Shown one piece after another: positions 25,140-34,924 of a stretch of 64,000 nucleotides of DNA. Origin of the DNA: Halalkalibacter sp. APA_J-10(15) (GTDB lineage Bacteria; Bacillota; Bacilli; Bacillales; Bacillaceae_D). Position 1 is the stretch's first letter, and each line of letters starts with the position of its first letter. The position numbers were made by a program, and so were the translations under genes. The stretch spans positions 1-64,000 of the forward strand of contig NZ_JALKEV010000022.1 in the NCBI RefSeq assembly GCF_023017105.1, written 5' to 3'. The notes beneath the pieces were generated by a model. It was not told the DNA's origin. It searched no databases and was given only the letters and a program-made list of their open reading frames with translations.

Positions 25140-26730
25140 TGAACATTCTACTTTCACTTAGAAATGTACGGCAATATTCCTTCGGAGAGCATCCTGTTGA
25201 TTGTTTAAAAACCCTCGAAAAGTACTTGCTGCTTTTATACCCCACTTTCTCACTAATTTCATACGTCTTATATTTATTTTCTTTCAATAGCTCAATCGCT
25301 TTTTCAATACGAATACTAGTCAAATAATCTGAAAAATTCTTCCCCGTTTGCTGCTTAAACAAACGGCTAAAATAAACATGGTTTAAGTAAACATAATCCG
25401 CCACATCTTCTAAAGAAAGATCTTTGTTATACATATGTTGAATATACTTTTTTGCTTGTTCAATGATTTGGTGCGAAGACGATTTTTTTCTCATCTTTGA
25501 ATAATAATTAATCATTTGCTGTAAATATTCCTGACACCAACCTTTAATATCTTCAAGGTTATTTATATTTAGAACTCCTTGATACGCAATCTTGCCTTTA
25601 CTTATTTCAAACACATTTACCCCCATTTCGGCAAAGGTGTGGGAAATCATTGAAAGCAAATCAATAATTAATCGTTGGACATCTTCAATAGGAAAGGCTT
25701 CTAGTTTACTAAAAATATGATATAGTGAATCTTCTATTGCTTTTACATTTCCATCGATAATAAACGAAATAAATTGTCGATATTCTTGAATTAAATCTCT
25801 ATACTCTCCCACTTCTAGAGCTGATTTCGAATCGTTTCCAGTTTGAAAGCTGCTGCTAGTGTTTAATTTAACATTTTGAGCGAGCTCAATTAAGCTATCA
25901 AACATCGGATTCTTTACAAACGTTAAGAATATACCGAAATTTTTCTGTATCGACTTTTTTATTTTCATGATGTCACTGTCAATTAAAGCAATAAAATCTT
26001 TTTTTTCATTTCTATGAGATAATGCAAGGATTTTAAGTGTTTTCCTATTTAAGTAGGTAGAAATATATTGTGTACCATTCTTTTCCGAATGAAAGAACTT
26101 TTGCAATGTCGTCCAAATATAATCATTGCCTAGTCCTTTTGACTTTTCTTCAGTATTAACAGTTACTTCAATGATACAACAGTTACCTGAAGCTAAATCG
26201 CTTGTAAGCTTTATTGTTTCCAATCTCGCCGTTAGTTCTATGTCATTCTTGATGGCTCCACTTAAAACATTTATTAAAAACTGTTCTTTAAGAAGTGGAA
26301 TCATTTCATCATACCTTTGTCTGTAGCACTTCTCTTCCTCGTCCCTCTGCTTTTTCTGATCTAATTCTCCCTTCATTTTCTGAAAGACGGAATTTATTTC
26401 TTTTATATCTGTAGGTTTTGTTAAATAATGCTCAACGTTAAATTCGATCGCTTTTTTTGCAAACTCAAAATCTTTAAATCCACTGACGATAACTGTTTTG
26501 ATTTGTGGAAAGTTCTCATGTATAAATTTTGAAAGCTCCAGTCCTGATACATGTACCATGTCAATATCTGTCAGCACGACATCAACTTGATTGTTCTGTA
26601 AATACTCTATTGCATCCTTTCCATCCTCGAAACAACTAACTAGTAAATATCCCATCGATCTCCAATCAATAAATTGTTTTAATCCTTCACGTATGACTTC
26701 TTCATCATCTACTACGATTAATTTATACAT
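25132..26730 (-). CDS. Response regulator with AraC output, YesN family
   Basis: A protein of 532 residues. The receiver domain (1-120) has the acidic pair at Asp8-Asp9, phosphoacceptor Asp55 in VVLTDIDM, and Lys in YLTKPTD. A long middle region follows, and the last 100 residues are an AraC-type double helix-turn-helix (VADYVYLNHVYFSRLFKQQT, then VGYKSSKYFSRVFKQSTG). The ATG at 26730 is chosen because AGAGGTGA precedes it; the ATG at 26778 has no site. It is co-transcribed with the kinase, whose start overlaps its stop. A perfect cre box lies 34 bases upstream. It would activate the importer and lyase genes. Confidence 0.92.
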   Translation of the reverse strand: MYKLIVVDDEEVIREGLKQFIDWRSMGYLLVSCFEDGKDAIEYLQNNQVDVVLTDIDMVHVSGLELSKFIHENFPQIKTVIVSGFKDFEFAKKAIEFNVEHYLTKPTDIKEINSVFQKMKGELDQKKQRDEEEKCYRQRYDEMIPLLKEQFLINVLSGAIKNDIELTARLETIKLTSDLASGNCCIIEVTVNTEEKSKGLGNDYIWTTLQKFFHSEKNGTQYISTYLNRKTLKILALSHRNEKKDFIALIDSDIMKIKKSIQKNFGIFLTFVKNPMFDSLIELAQNVKLNTSSSFQTGNDSKSALEVGEYRDLIQEYRQFISFIIDGNVKAIEDSLYHIFSKLEAFPIEDVQRLIIDLLSMISHTFAEMGVNVFEISKGKIAYQGVLNINNLEDIKGWCQEYLQQMINYYSKMRKKSSSHQIIEQAKKYIQHMYNKDLSLEDVADYVYLNHVYFSRLFKQQTGKNFSDYLTSIRIEKAIELLKENKYKTYEISEKVGYKSSKYFSRVFKQSTGCSPKEYCRTFLSESRMFNE

Positions 26731-26763
26731 AATTTCACCTCTTCCCATATATATTGATATAAT

Positions 26764-26777
26764 TGAAAACGCTATCA
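26764..26777. promoter_or_regulatory. cre box before yesN/yesM-type operon
   Basis: TGAAAACGCTATCA matches the cre consensus TGWNANCGNTNWCA at every fixed base and lies 34 bases before the response-regulator start. This places the two-component system, and hence the locus, under carbon catabolite control. Confidence 0.75.
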
Positions 26778-27068
26778 AAAAAGTTGTCGTAACTTTGATG
26801 AATAAACTTTATTATATACTATTTGCTTAATTGCGCCTTTTGAATTTAGGATTTTTTCAATAAAGGTGTCCTTTGACTATTTACCATCTATACCTTTCAT
26901 ACATAATCTTCTACTCTTTTTATTTATTTTAAGTATCTAAATTTGAGAAAAGTTCCTCATTTTAACCATTTGTTTTTAGGTATATCATTGTTGAAACATT
27001 ACTTGATAAAATAGAAATGAAAGGTGTTTAGCGACTTAATTGACACTAGAATATTAGGAGATATGATA

Positions 27069-27695
27069 ATGGAAAAAAATTTACAAAATGGTTTCTATAA
27101 AGCTTGTGATCTGATCATGAAAATGGCATATATCAATATTTTATGGATGATGTTTTCTATACTAGGGGTTGTTGTTTTAGGTTTTTTTCCAGCTACTGTA
27201 GCAATGTTTTCCGTTATCAGAGATTTGCTCTCAAAAAAGGACATACCTATTTTCCAAAACTTTTGGACAATATATAAAAATGAGTTTATTAAGAGTAATG
27301 TATTAGGTCTCATTTTATTAGTAATCGGTTATATTTTTTATATTGACCTACTTTTTTTACGCGAAGCGACTGGCCACATCCAGCTACTCTATATGCCATT
27401 AATGATCGTCTGTATCATTTTTTTCCTTACACTACTCTATATTTTCCCCGTGTATGTTCATTATGACATTAATATATTGCCAATCATTAAAAATTCATTC
27501 TTCTTAATGGTTCTTTTTCCTATTTACACGATATCCATGCTCATTATCTGTCTAATTGTCTATTTTATCATGATTACCTTCCCTAGCTTACTTATCTTTT
27601 TTAGCGGAAGTGTTTTTTCACTTATACTCATGTCATTTGCTAATTTTACCTTTAGCAAAAACGAGCAAAGACTAGAGCTGGAAAAAGGGAACTAG
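27069..27695 (+). CDS. YesL-like DUF624 membrane protein
   Basis: A protein of about 208 residues with five or six hydrophobic helices (ILWMMFSILGVVVLGFFPAT; LILLVIGYIFYIDLLFL; the last near LIFFSGSVFSLILMSFANF). The FFPAT...VIRDLL segment after the first helix is typical of DUF624/YesL proteins, which sit next to YesM/YesN and sugar importers in Bacillus. The molecular role is unknown; involvement in sensing or transporter assembly is a guess. The ATG at 27069 has AGGAGA seven bases upstream. It is divergent from the two-component operon, with a 338-base gap carrying the cre box and presumably both promoters. Confidence 0.8.
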   Translation: MEKNLQNGFYKACDLIMKMAYINILWMMFSILGVVVLGFFPATVAMFSVIRDLLSKKDIPIFQNFWTIYKNEFIKSNVLGLILLVIGYIFYIDLLFLREATGHIQLLYMPLMIVCIIFFLTLLYIFPVYVHYDINILPIIKNSFFLMVLFPIYTISMLIICLIVYFIMITFPSLLIFFSGSVFSLILMSFANFTFSKNEQRLELEKGN

Positions 27696-27725
27696 TAAAT
27701 TCGAAAGACACTACTCGGTGAAAGA

Positions 27726-27746
27726 GGAGGACTCCAACCCTCCCCT
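27726..27746. terminator. Hairpin between convergent genes
   Basis: GGAGG pairs with CCTCC across an 8-base loop, followed by CTTTTT on the plus strand, between the convergent YesL-like and heparinase-like genes. It is short but well placed. Confidence 0.4.
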
Positions 27747-27750
27747 TTTT

Positions 27751-30700
27751 CTATTTAATTGTGGACTCTTCCCTCGTCACTTTTCCCCTCTTTTCTTCTA
27801 TGATTTTTACTCGAACACCTTTTTCATGACTATAGAAATTGTCAAATTCAATTCTTTGTATACAGCCATTTTCTAATTCCACCTCAAAACAGCTGTCATC
27901 GATGACGTTCGTTCCGCGAATGACTGGTTTCTCAGGATAAAGCTCGACTACATTTATATATCTTGCTTCATTATTACTCGTTCGTATAGCAATCGTTTTC
28001 CTTTGTTTCCCTTCATCTCCAAGCGGATAATCGCCACCTATGACCAATTTCAGCCTATCAGCATTCATTTTTTCGATATTTAACGTCATGACTGCTGGTT
28101 TTGTACAATCAATTGGTTCAAAGGGGACTGCTGCTTCATATTCCACTCCAGCTATTTTTACTGGCCCACCATAATAATCCTTTCCAATCCCTTTTCCTAA
28201 GTCAACATGGTCTAAATCATAATGCAACTCTGTAATAGATATCGTTTTTCCGTCTGTTGTTAAAATATACGGTTCACCAATAAAGATCGTCTTTCTAGAG
28301 GACTTATCTACATTGACCTTTATTTGTAGTTCCTTTATGCCTTTTAAAGATACGTCCACAATACCCTTTCCTAGGATCCAAGCTCCGAATGCTCCTGAAT
28401 CTAATCGTTTTCCATCACCTATTATTTCATAAGTAAGTTGCTTATTAATTTCATCTGCCTCAGGAAAGTTGCCAATCATGATTTGCTGTTGTTTCGGCCA
28501 TATGGAATGTAGATCTATTTTCATATGGCCGTCTACATTAAATCGGCTATTTTTTCCGTACTCATTGTCTTTCTTTTGGTCGTAGTCATATTCATAGTGT
28601 ATTTGTGCTGGAGCCTGAACATTATACCAGTGACAATCAGTAATAAACTGGCCTGCACTATAAGGATCTTGAGTAAATTGACCTGTATGATGAATCCATT
28701 TCTTCTTTGTAGCGCTTAACTCTTTTAATCCTTCAAAATGAAACAAACAATCATAATCATGAAGTTCCTTGCCTTTTACGTAATCGACAATAACAACATA
28801 GTCATCTGTCACCATGATCATTCTACGTTGAAGGATCGGCTCCGTATAATCCCCTATATCTCCCTGCTCCCTTTTAATAGGAGGCGATGGAATATATCTC
28901 CCTTCATTCCATGCCTTTTCCTCTGGGAATTGTTCTGCATATGGAGTTTGTCCCCCATATGGCGGATCACACCATCTTGCTATTGTTTCCACAGCACATA
29001 CTTGAAAGAGCTTTCCAGTATGGAATAATAACCGTTTTGTTTCCGATGGTTCTTGCATCTTCTGATCTACTACAACCATATTGTGTGACATAGAAGTTTG
29101 TACCCACATTTTAAACATATAAGAACCATAACCGTACCATGTCGCTTCTGGATTATACACATTTTTCCCATACCTCATTAGTTGAAGCATACTTGCCCGA
29201 TCGAAGTGACCATGATAACCACCATGCGTACCATACTTTATCACCATTTGTATTTGCTCACTTTGCTCCCTTCCATCTGTTTGTGAGCGCAACACACAAA
29301 AACCAACATTATCAGAAAAAGTAGATCGTGTGTGTAAGTCCGTTTCTACTTCTTCTGGGAGTTCTGGAACTCCGTATAGCAAATCTCTCTTTTCTGCATG
29401 TTTAATAACAGGTACATAGGACGGGTTTCTGTATAAATAATAGGCCAATTCATACGTAGCAGCCATATTCATTTCCGCAGAATCATTTGCGCCAAACAAA
29501 ATACCACGGTAATCGATAAATGGAAGCATCGCATCCCAAATACCGCGAATACTTCGATAGTTTTTCTTATTGGTACCGTACTTTTGAAAGGACATTCCTA
29601 AAAATGGTTTTTCTTTTGGGTATGTCCATGGAGAAATCATTGCATTTCTCCCATAATACGGAGGTATATATAAATCTCTTACATTAATCCCCCATGGTAG
29701 ACACGCTTGTGCAACTTTTGTGACTAAATCTGCAAATAAAACAACATAATTAGAGGCACTTTCAAAATACCAGTCATCATCCATCACACCAGCAGCGATT
29801 AAATCACAAAACCCATTCTTTCCACTAATAAATCGCCGAATCCATTTCATATCCTGAATGACCAAGCTGCAAAATAGACCCGCAACCATACCACCAGCTG
29901 GAATGTTATTACTATCTCCATCCGTAATGACCCAATCGACCTTTTGAATAAATCGTTCTAATGCTTGCTTTATATGAACATGATCCTCCTCTGTCAAAGC
30001 TTCTGTATGATAAATAAGGTCATATCCAGAAACGATATCCATCATAAGCTCTCCCTCATGAATCAGTTTCCCTGATGATACCTTTGCCTCTAATGGAAAT
30101 TCTCCATCGAGAAGTAATTCATCAATACTATGAAAAATAGAAGCTTTCGTTGTAGGATAACCTGTTTTCGGATTAGCAAATCGCTTTAAAAACAAGGAGA
30201 CCTTCTTTAATAAATCCTTTCGACCCGTTAATTTCCAAGCAATCGCGGTGGCCATGAAAGGAAATCGCTCTTCTAAAGAAAAAGCAAATTCACTATTTGT
30301 ATGACATTCAGGAACTTCCCATTTTTCTGCATTATTCACATAGCTACCCAAACTATTCCTTGCCCAATCGTAGCTGGCAATCTTTGCTCTTACCGCATTC
30401 CAACCATCCTCCGTATGGAGAAGATACGGGTGGGGCAGTTCTTTCACTGTAATCAGCTCTATTTTTTTCAAGAAACTAGTATTTCCGTTCGGTACAGCTA
30501 CTAACGTTTGAACTTCAAAGCCTCCTGGCGCAATTTGTTCATTGATCTCTACTTCTAACGTTCCATGCTGTCTTTCTCCTGGTTCTAATACGATGTAATG
30601 TGGATGTAATTTAGTTTCAACTGACTCCCATCCATACTTCTCCAAGAATAGGGATACGGCTTGTGTTACGTTACTTTCGTTCGTTACGGTAAAATGATAG

Positions 30701-31188
30701 CAGACTATTTTCCCCGTTTTCCCTGCTAATGAATCTTGTTCACTTTGTAAATCGATTGGTCCACTATGCTTGAGTCTACAATTTTTGAAGAAAATCTCGC
30801 CTTCTTGTTCTCCTGACAGAAACCTCGCTTCTAAGGACACTTCACCAATAAATCTCCAAAATGCGCTCGCTACCTCGTTCGTGTCGAATTGCGAAAAATT
30901 GATTTCAATCGTTTTCCAACCCTTACCAGCAACTATTACATTAGCAGAAGTTTGTTCAACATACTCTGGACGACCAATTTTTACTGGATAAGCAGTCACT
31001 TCTAACAATAGGGGGCTTTCATCTGGTAATTGTATATCAAAGGAAATACAATCATACTCTCTCCAATCAGCATAAGGATCATACCTGTAGAAAATCTTAT
31101 GATTCGGATATATGAAACCATCTTTTTCTACTTTTATATTGAAGCTATCCTTTACACACACCCAGTTTGAAATATCTAACATATGCAT
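27751..31188 (-). CDS. Heparinase II/III-type protein (1145 aa), cytoplasmic
   Basis: There is no signal peptide. About 165 N-terminal residues form a CBM-like beta-sandwich (CISFDIQLPDESPLLLEVTA), followed by an Ig-like strand region, an alpha-toroid (about 270-620, with LEERFPFMATAIAWKLTGR), then the heparinase II/III beta-sandwich with YGTHGGYHGHFDRASML and SHNMVVVDQ, the usual His-bearing catalytic segments. A further beta domain ends the protein. Lyases of this fold cleave uronic-acid linkages by beta-elimination; family members also act on alginate, ulvan and heparin-like chains. The AAGGAG site is nine bases from the first ATG. It stands alone facing the YesL-like gene and probably degrades imported acidic oligosaccharides. 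Confidence 0.75.
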   Translation of the reverse strand: MHMLDISNWVCVKDSFNIKVEKDGFIYPNHKIFYRYDPYADWREYDCISFDIQLPDESPLLLEVTAYPVKIGRPEYVEQTSANVIVAGKGWKTIEINFSQFDTNEVASAFWRFIGEVSLEARFLSGEQEGEIFFKNCRLKHSGPIDLQSEQDSLAGKTGKIVCYHFTVTNESNVTQAVSLFLEKYGWESVETKLHPHYIVLEPGERQHGTLEVEINEQIAPGGFEVQTLVAVPNGNTSFLKKIELITVKELPHPYLLHTEDGWNAVRAKIASYDWARNSLGSYVNNAEKWEVPECHTNSEFAFSLEERFPFMATAIAWKLTGRKDLLKKVSLFLKRFANPKTGYPTTKASIFHSIDELLLDGEFPLEAKVSSGKLIHEGELMMDIVSGYDLIYHTEALTEEDHVHIKQALERFIQKVDWVITDGDSNNIPAGGMVAGLFCSLVIQDMKWIRRFISGKNGFCDLIAAGVMDDDWYFESASNYVVLFADLVTKVAQACLPWGINVRDLYIPPYYGRNAMISPWTYPKEKPFLGMSFQKYGTNKKNYRSIRGIWDAMLPFIDYRGILFGANDSAEMNMAATYELAYYLYRNPSYVPVIKHAEKRDLLYGVPELPEEVETDLHTRSTFSDNVGFCVLRSQTDGREQSEQIQMVIKYGTHGGYHGHFDRASMLQLMRYGKNVYNPEATWYGYGSYMFKMWVQTSMSHNMVVVDQKMQEPSETKRLLFHTGKLFQVCAVETIARWCDPPYGGQTPYAEQFPEEKAWNEGRYIPSPPIKREQGDIGDYTEPILQRRMIMVTDDYVVIVDYVKGKELHDYDCLFHFEGLKELSATKKKWIHHTGQFTQDPYSAGQFITDCHWYNVQAPAQIHYEYDYDQKKDNEYGKNSRFNVDGHMKIDLHSIWPKQQQIMIGNFPEADEINKQLTYEIIGDGKRLDSGAFGAWILGKGIVDVSLKGIKELQIKVNVDKSSRKTIFIGEPYILTTDGKTISITELHYDLDHVDLGKGIGKDYYGGPVKIAGVEYEAAVPFEPIDCTKPAVMTLNIEKMNADRLKLVIGGDYPLGDEGKQRKTIAIRTSNNEARYINVVELYPEKPVIRGTNVIDDSCFEVELENGCIQRIEFDNFYSHEKGVRVKIIEEKRGKVTREESTIK

Positions 31189-31694
31189 GCAACTTAACTC
31201 CTTTTCATTTCAAGTAATTATCTTTAACACATAACTCATCTCAGAAAGAATACCTTTCGTTAAGGAACAATCCCACAGGCGTTTCTTGATTTTCGATAAG
31301 CGCCCCATTGACCAAAATGTAACAGAAACAAACATTAATCAAATCATTTGATAAAAGAAAAGGGAAAATCTATCGAATGCGATTTCCCTTATAAAATGTC
31401 TATATCAAATTGTTGTCATCCTAATGATTTTTAGCACCACTGCGATAGAAAGAAAGGTACCTATTTCATTTAACTTACATTCATTTTAGCTTGATGTTGA
31501 AACCAAAAGTATGACTTTATTAAGGGAAAATGGTATTTGGTTGTTCCCTTAATGAATCTATTCATTAAAAATTTGAGTTATTAGCCGAAGTTTAGTGAAT
31601 GGGTATTCAAAAAAAATTTGAGCAAACCTAGCTAATTTTTTCTTTTTAAAGAGAACAGATTGTGGTGTGTACTTCGCTGACCACGAAGGTTTTT
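31189..31694. other. Gene-free stretch upstream of heparinase-like gene
   Basis: It holds the presumed promoter of the heparinase-like gene and a hairpin at 31360-31390 (AAGGGAAAATC with GATTTCCCTT, one bulge). The rest is AT-rich without an open frame of note. No cre box with fewer than two mismatches was seen. Confidence 0.5.
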
Positions 31695-31884
31695 CTAGTA
31701 TAAAGTGCTTAATGCTTCTTTTCTAAACGGAACTATTTCTTCATAATTTCCTTTATGAATTTTAGCCACCCATGCTGGATCTGAAATTAGAGGGCGCCCT
31801 ATCGCTACTAAATCAAATTCATCTTTCTCTAGTCGATCAAGCAATCGTTGGATGCTAATTGCATAGTGTATCCGTTATAGCCTT
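31695..31884 (-). pseudogene. Remnant of an old-yellow-enzyme (NADH:flavin oxidoreductase) gene
   Basis: The minus strand reads ISIQRLLDRLEKDEFDLVAI, then GRPLISDPAWVAKIHKGNYE, ending ...ALSTLY and a TAG at 31695. This is the C-terminal flavin/phosphate-binding end (the VAIGRPLISDP motif) of an NADH:flavin oxidoreductase. An in-frame stop lies just upstream and the preceding 280 or so residues are gone. It is a decayed fragment without function. Confidence 0.75.
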
Positions 31885-31942
31885 CTAACAAAGGATTCGC
31901 GCCAGCCTCCAGTGTCACCCACAGAAAATAGAGGAAATATCG

Positions 31943-31982
31943 AAAAAACGCCTTTAAGAATTTTTTCTCAAAGGCGTTTTTT
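31943..31982 (-). terminator. Bidirectional terminator after ydbC
   Basis: AAAAAACGCCTTT pairs perfectly with AAAGGCGTTTTTT around a 14-base loop, giving T-runs on both strands. It lies 57 bases past the ydbC stop codon. Confidence 0.8.
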
Positions 31983-32039
31983 CTACGGTCTGCTACTTAT
32001 TAATGTAGTTACTGTTATAAAATAATTATGCCTTTTTCC

Positions 32040-32255
32040 CTACAGCTTTTGTAAAGCCTCTTTCAGCTTCTCCAATTCTTCCTTTGAAATGGTAACACCC
32101 TTCCCCATCTTCTCATGGTTCGGAGCCCAGTCACGAATATCATACTTCGGCTCACGACCGTTCCAGCTAATGAGATTCAATTCTTTCGTCCAGCCTTTTG
32201 GTGATTCAGACAATACCGCAACGTGTTCAGTGATTTCGAATTTCAGTTCAGCCAT
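32040..32255 (-). CDS. ydbC: YdbC-family PC4-like ssDNA-binding protein
   Basis: A small basic protein of 71 residues: FEITEHVAVLSESPKGWTKE, then LNLISWNGREPKYDIRDWAP, then a lysine/glutamate-rich C-terminal helix. This is the YdbC family of Bacilli and Lactococcus, structurally a homologue of the eukaryotic coactivator PC4 that binds single-stranded DNA as a dimer. The WNGREPKYDIR(D/E)W segment is diagnostic. It is monocistronic with a CAGGAGG site and its own terminator. It is an ordinary housekeeping-type gene separating the two polysaccharide loci and unrelated to them. Confidence 0.9.
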   Translation of the reverse strand: MAELKFEITEHVAVLSESPKGWTKELNLISWNGREPKYDIRDWAPNHEKMGKGVTISKEELEKLKEALQKL

Positions 32256-32477
32256 AAGTTAAATCCTCCTGTTATTCAGATTAAATAGCATGCGCTAAAA
32301 CAGTGACTCATTAATAATGATAAAGGTTTATCTACCATAAATAAAGATTTCCAACTCTTGATTAACCCGTTGTACTGTTTCAGTGATCTTCAATTAAACC
32401 TGCCTTTTACTTGTAATCTATTTATAGCTAATTCAATCAAATGAAAGTTTTTACTGCTATACTTTTTCGCAACCGCT

Positions 32478-34871
32478 CTATTTATTCAATATTTTCAAGC
32501 TTTGATTTGCTTGCATCTTTATGTCAATATAAGCTGCCCCTAATTTCGACTTCGATATTCGTATTTCTTCCCCCAAATAAGTAAAGTCGGCAACAAAATG
32601 AGGTAATTTAATCGTAACAACCGTTCTTCTAACTGACTTTATTTCAGCCTCAAACTTCCCTGCATCTACGTCCCAGGAAAAAGAAATTCGCCCTGTATAA
32701 AACCGAAAGTCTTTCACACTCCCTCTCTTCCATTTATCAGGTCTTGCTGGTAATACCTTTATTAGGTTTTCTGAGACAAAAAGGAGCATTTCTTGTACGG
32801 CATTAACCCATCCTAAATTGGCGTCCATTTGCACCGGAGCTGTTTCAATTTCCATAGTTAGCCCCATATTCCTCCAATCATTATGCAACGTATAGAAATT
32901 GCTTAACAAACAGGAGCGTGATAAATATTCTAAATGTTGAAGTGCTTTGTTCCCTTCATGTAATCGAGCATAAATACAGGACATATGAGCAAATGACCAT
33001 CCCGTCTGTGCACCTATTACTCTTTTTTCTACTGCTTTCTTACATGCATTAAATAAAATAGTTTCACTTTCTTCTTGGAGCTCTCTTCCGGGAAATAACG
33101 GATAAATATGAGACAAATGTCGATGGTCATATCGGTCTTCAAATTCTTTGTTTGACCACTCTTTCAATGCCCCCTCATGATCTAACATATAACTTGGTAA
33201 GCCTTTCAATATTGTCTCCCATTTTTCTATTTCTTCTAAGTATAACTTTGTGCGTATACAAGCCTCAATGAAATGCTGAAATAATTCTTTTGCTATTGCA
33301 ATATCCATTGTTGCATTCATCGCAGTTGGCATCGGATGTGCGATGGGTTCACTTGTTTTTGGCATGAAATTTTGAGGTGTATTCTCTGGGGATACGGAAG
33401 GGATAAAGGTGTAAGAACCATCCTCCTCCTTCACTAAAAAATCTTCATAAAAACATGCAATTTCTCTCATCAAAGGGAGAAGATGATCTTTTAGAAATTC
33501 TTCATCATCTGTATATAAATAATAGTCATAGAAATGCTGTGCAAGCCAACCAGCTGCACCAGTCCAATTCATTATGACAGGAACGATTTGGTTCGGAACA
33601 CCAATACTAGGTGTCGTACCCGCCGGAATATAAATTCCACGACATCCGAAAAGCTTACTAGCATTCTCTCGGAAATCATCAAGCATATTTTCATAATAGT
33701 AGAACAGTGGTGGGATACATTCTGTTAACCCACCTACATTGGCGTGCCAATACATCATTTGTATATTTTCATTAGCCATTCGGTGGCTCCACATTAAGTT
33801 ATAATCTCCTGCCCAAAGGCCATACATACTAAATGGTTCCCCTCTATCTCTTGTTCCCGATATAAAAAGATACCTTCCAAAAGACCACATTTTTTCTATT
33901 AGCTCTATAGATACGTCGCCTTCATACGCTTCTAGTAATAGCTCTTCATTTGAACGTGTATAGTCATTCCCTTCTAAAGATAATGAAGCGGAATGAAATA
34001 ATTGTTGATGTAAAGGAACATGAAGATTTAAATGTTCCTGATAATTCGGTCTATATAATAATAGCTCTTTTTGTAGTTTTGACCACTCAAGCTGATGGTC
34101 GGATTTAACAAAAACTTTAATAAATACTATTATTTTTTTCACTTGTTTACAATTGATTGACTGAGTATTTGTTACACACTGCCCATTCATTGGGACAATT
34201 CTAATAACAGCTCCAAAATCCGTATAGTCATCATTTGTCACCGAATAAAAGAGAAAGTCCCCATCTGCTTTAACCTTTACCGTCTTCGATAACTCTTCCA
34301 CCTTATCATGCATTTTATGACTATCACTCTTATGTAATGAAACTTGAAAATCTACAGAATCTATTTCTTCATCTGATTGCAGTTCATAAACAATGACATC
34401 ATCTGCTCTCGAAACAAACAATCGTCTACTCATTCTTTGCTTACCTTCTTGCCAACTTACTTCAATCTCACCTGTTTCCATATTCAAAACCCTACGGTAA
34501 TGCTGAAATACTTCTTTATTAGACATTCTAACTTTTAAATCACCTAAAGGAATAACAGAAGCGAGGCGCGTATGATAGTTCTTTTTTTTCAGGGCATTAG
34601 TTAATGACCCATTTGCCTCATTAAATTGTTTCTTTTCGATTAACGTCCTCGTTTCTTTAAGAGTATCACTTACATCTGGTAGCTTATCTTTTATCCCCAT
34701 ATGCCACAAATCCTCATGATTGATGACAATTGTCTCTAGATTAACACCACCATACACAGCAGCCCCGATTTTCCCATTTCCAGAAGGTAGTGCTTCTCTC
34801 CACTGATTTCTCCACCAAGAAGCAGGATATTTTAAAATAAGTTTATAACGGCTATTGTTAAAAGTAGTCAA
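32478..34871 (-). CDS. GH95-family glycosidase (alpha-L-fucosidase/galactosidase type)
   Basis: A protein of 797 residues without a signal peptide. An N-terminal beta-sandwich opens with WREALPSGNGKIGAAVYGGV then INHEDLW, the hallmark GH95 start. An alpha6/alpha6 barrel follows (about 290-680) with WAGDYNLMWSHRMANENIQM and FEDRYDHRHLSHIYPLFPG, which carry conserved polar catalytic residues, and then a C-terminal beta domain. The start is read as TTG at 34871, five bases after a GGGGGGAG site. GH95 enzymes remove alpha-L-fucose or alpha-L-galactose, both found on rhamnogalacturonan and xyloglucan. It is last in the second locus, 54 bases after GH105. Confidence 0.85.
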   Translation of the reverse strand: MTTFNNSRYKLILKYPASWWRNQWREALPSGNGKIGAAVYGGVNLETIVINHEDLWHMGIKDKLPDVSDTLKETRTLIEKKQFNEANGSLTNALKKKNYHTRLASVIPLGDLKVRMSNKEVFQHYRRVLNMETGEIEVSWQEGKQRMSRRLFVSRADDVIVYELQSDEEIDSVDFQVSLHKSDSHKMHDKVEELSKTVKVKADGDFLFYSVTNDDYTDFGAVIRIVPMNGQCVTNTQSINCKQVKKIIVFIKVFVKSDHQLEWSKLQKELLLYRPNYQEHLNLHVPLHQQLFHSASLSLEGNDYTRSNEELLLEAYEGDVSIELIEKMWSFGRYLFISGTRDRGEPFSMYGLWAGDYNLMWSHRMANENIQMMYWHANVGGLTECIPPLFYYYENMLDDFRENASKLFGCRGIYIPAGTTPSIGVPNQIVPVIMNWTGAAGWLAQHFYDYYLYTDDEEFLKDHLLPLMREIACFYEDFLVKEEDGSYTFIPSVSPENTPQNFMPKTSEPIAHPMPTAMNATMDIAIAKELFQHFIEACIRTKLYLEEIEKWETILKGLPSYMLDHEGALKEWSNKEFEDRYDHRHLSHIYPLFPGRELQEESETILFNACKKAVEKRVIGAQTGWSFAHMSCIYARLHEGNKALQHLEYLSRSCLLSNFYTLHNDWRNMGLTMEIETAPVQMDANLGWVNAVQEMLLFVSENLIKVLPARPDKWKRGSVKDFRFYTGRISFSWDVDAGKFEAEIKSVRRTVVTIKLPHFVADFTYLGEEIRISKSKLGAAYIDIKMQANQSLKILNK

Positions 34872-34924
34872 GCTTACTCCCCCCAATAGATGATTTTTAC
34901 GATAAACTTCTTAACCTATCTTTT

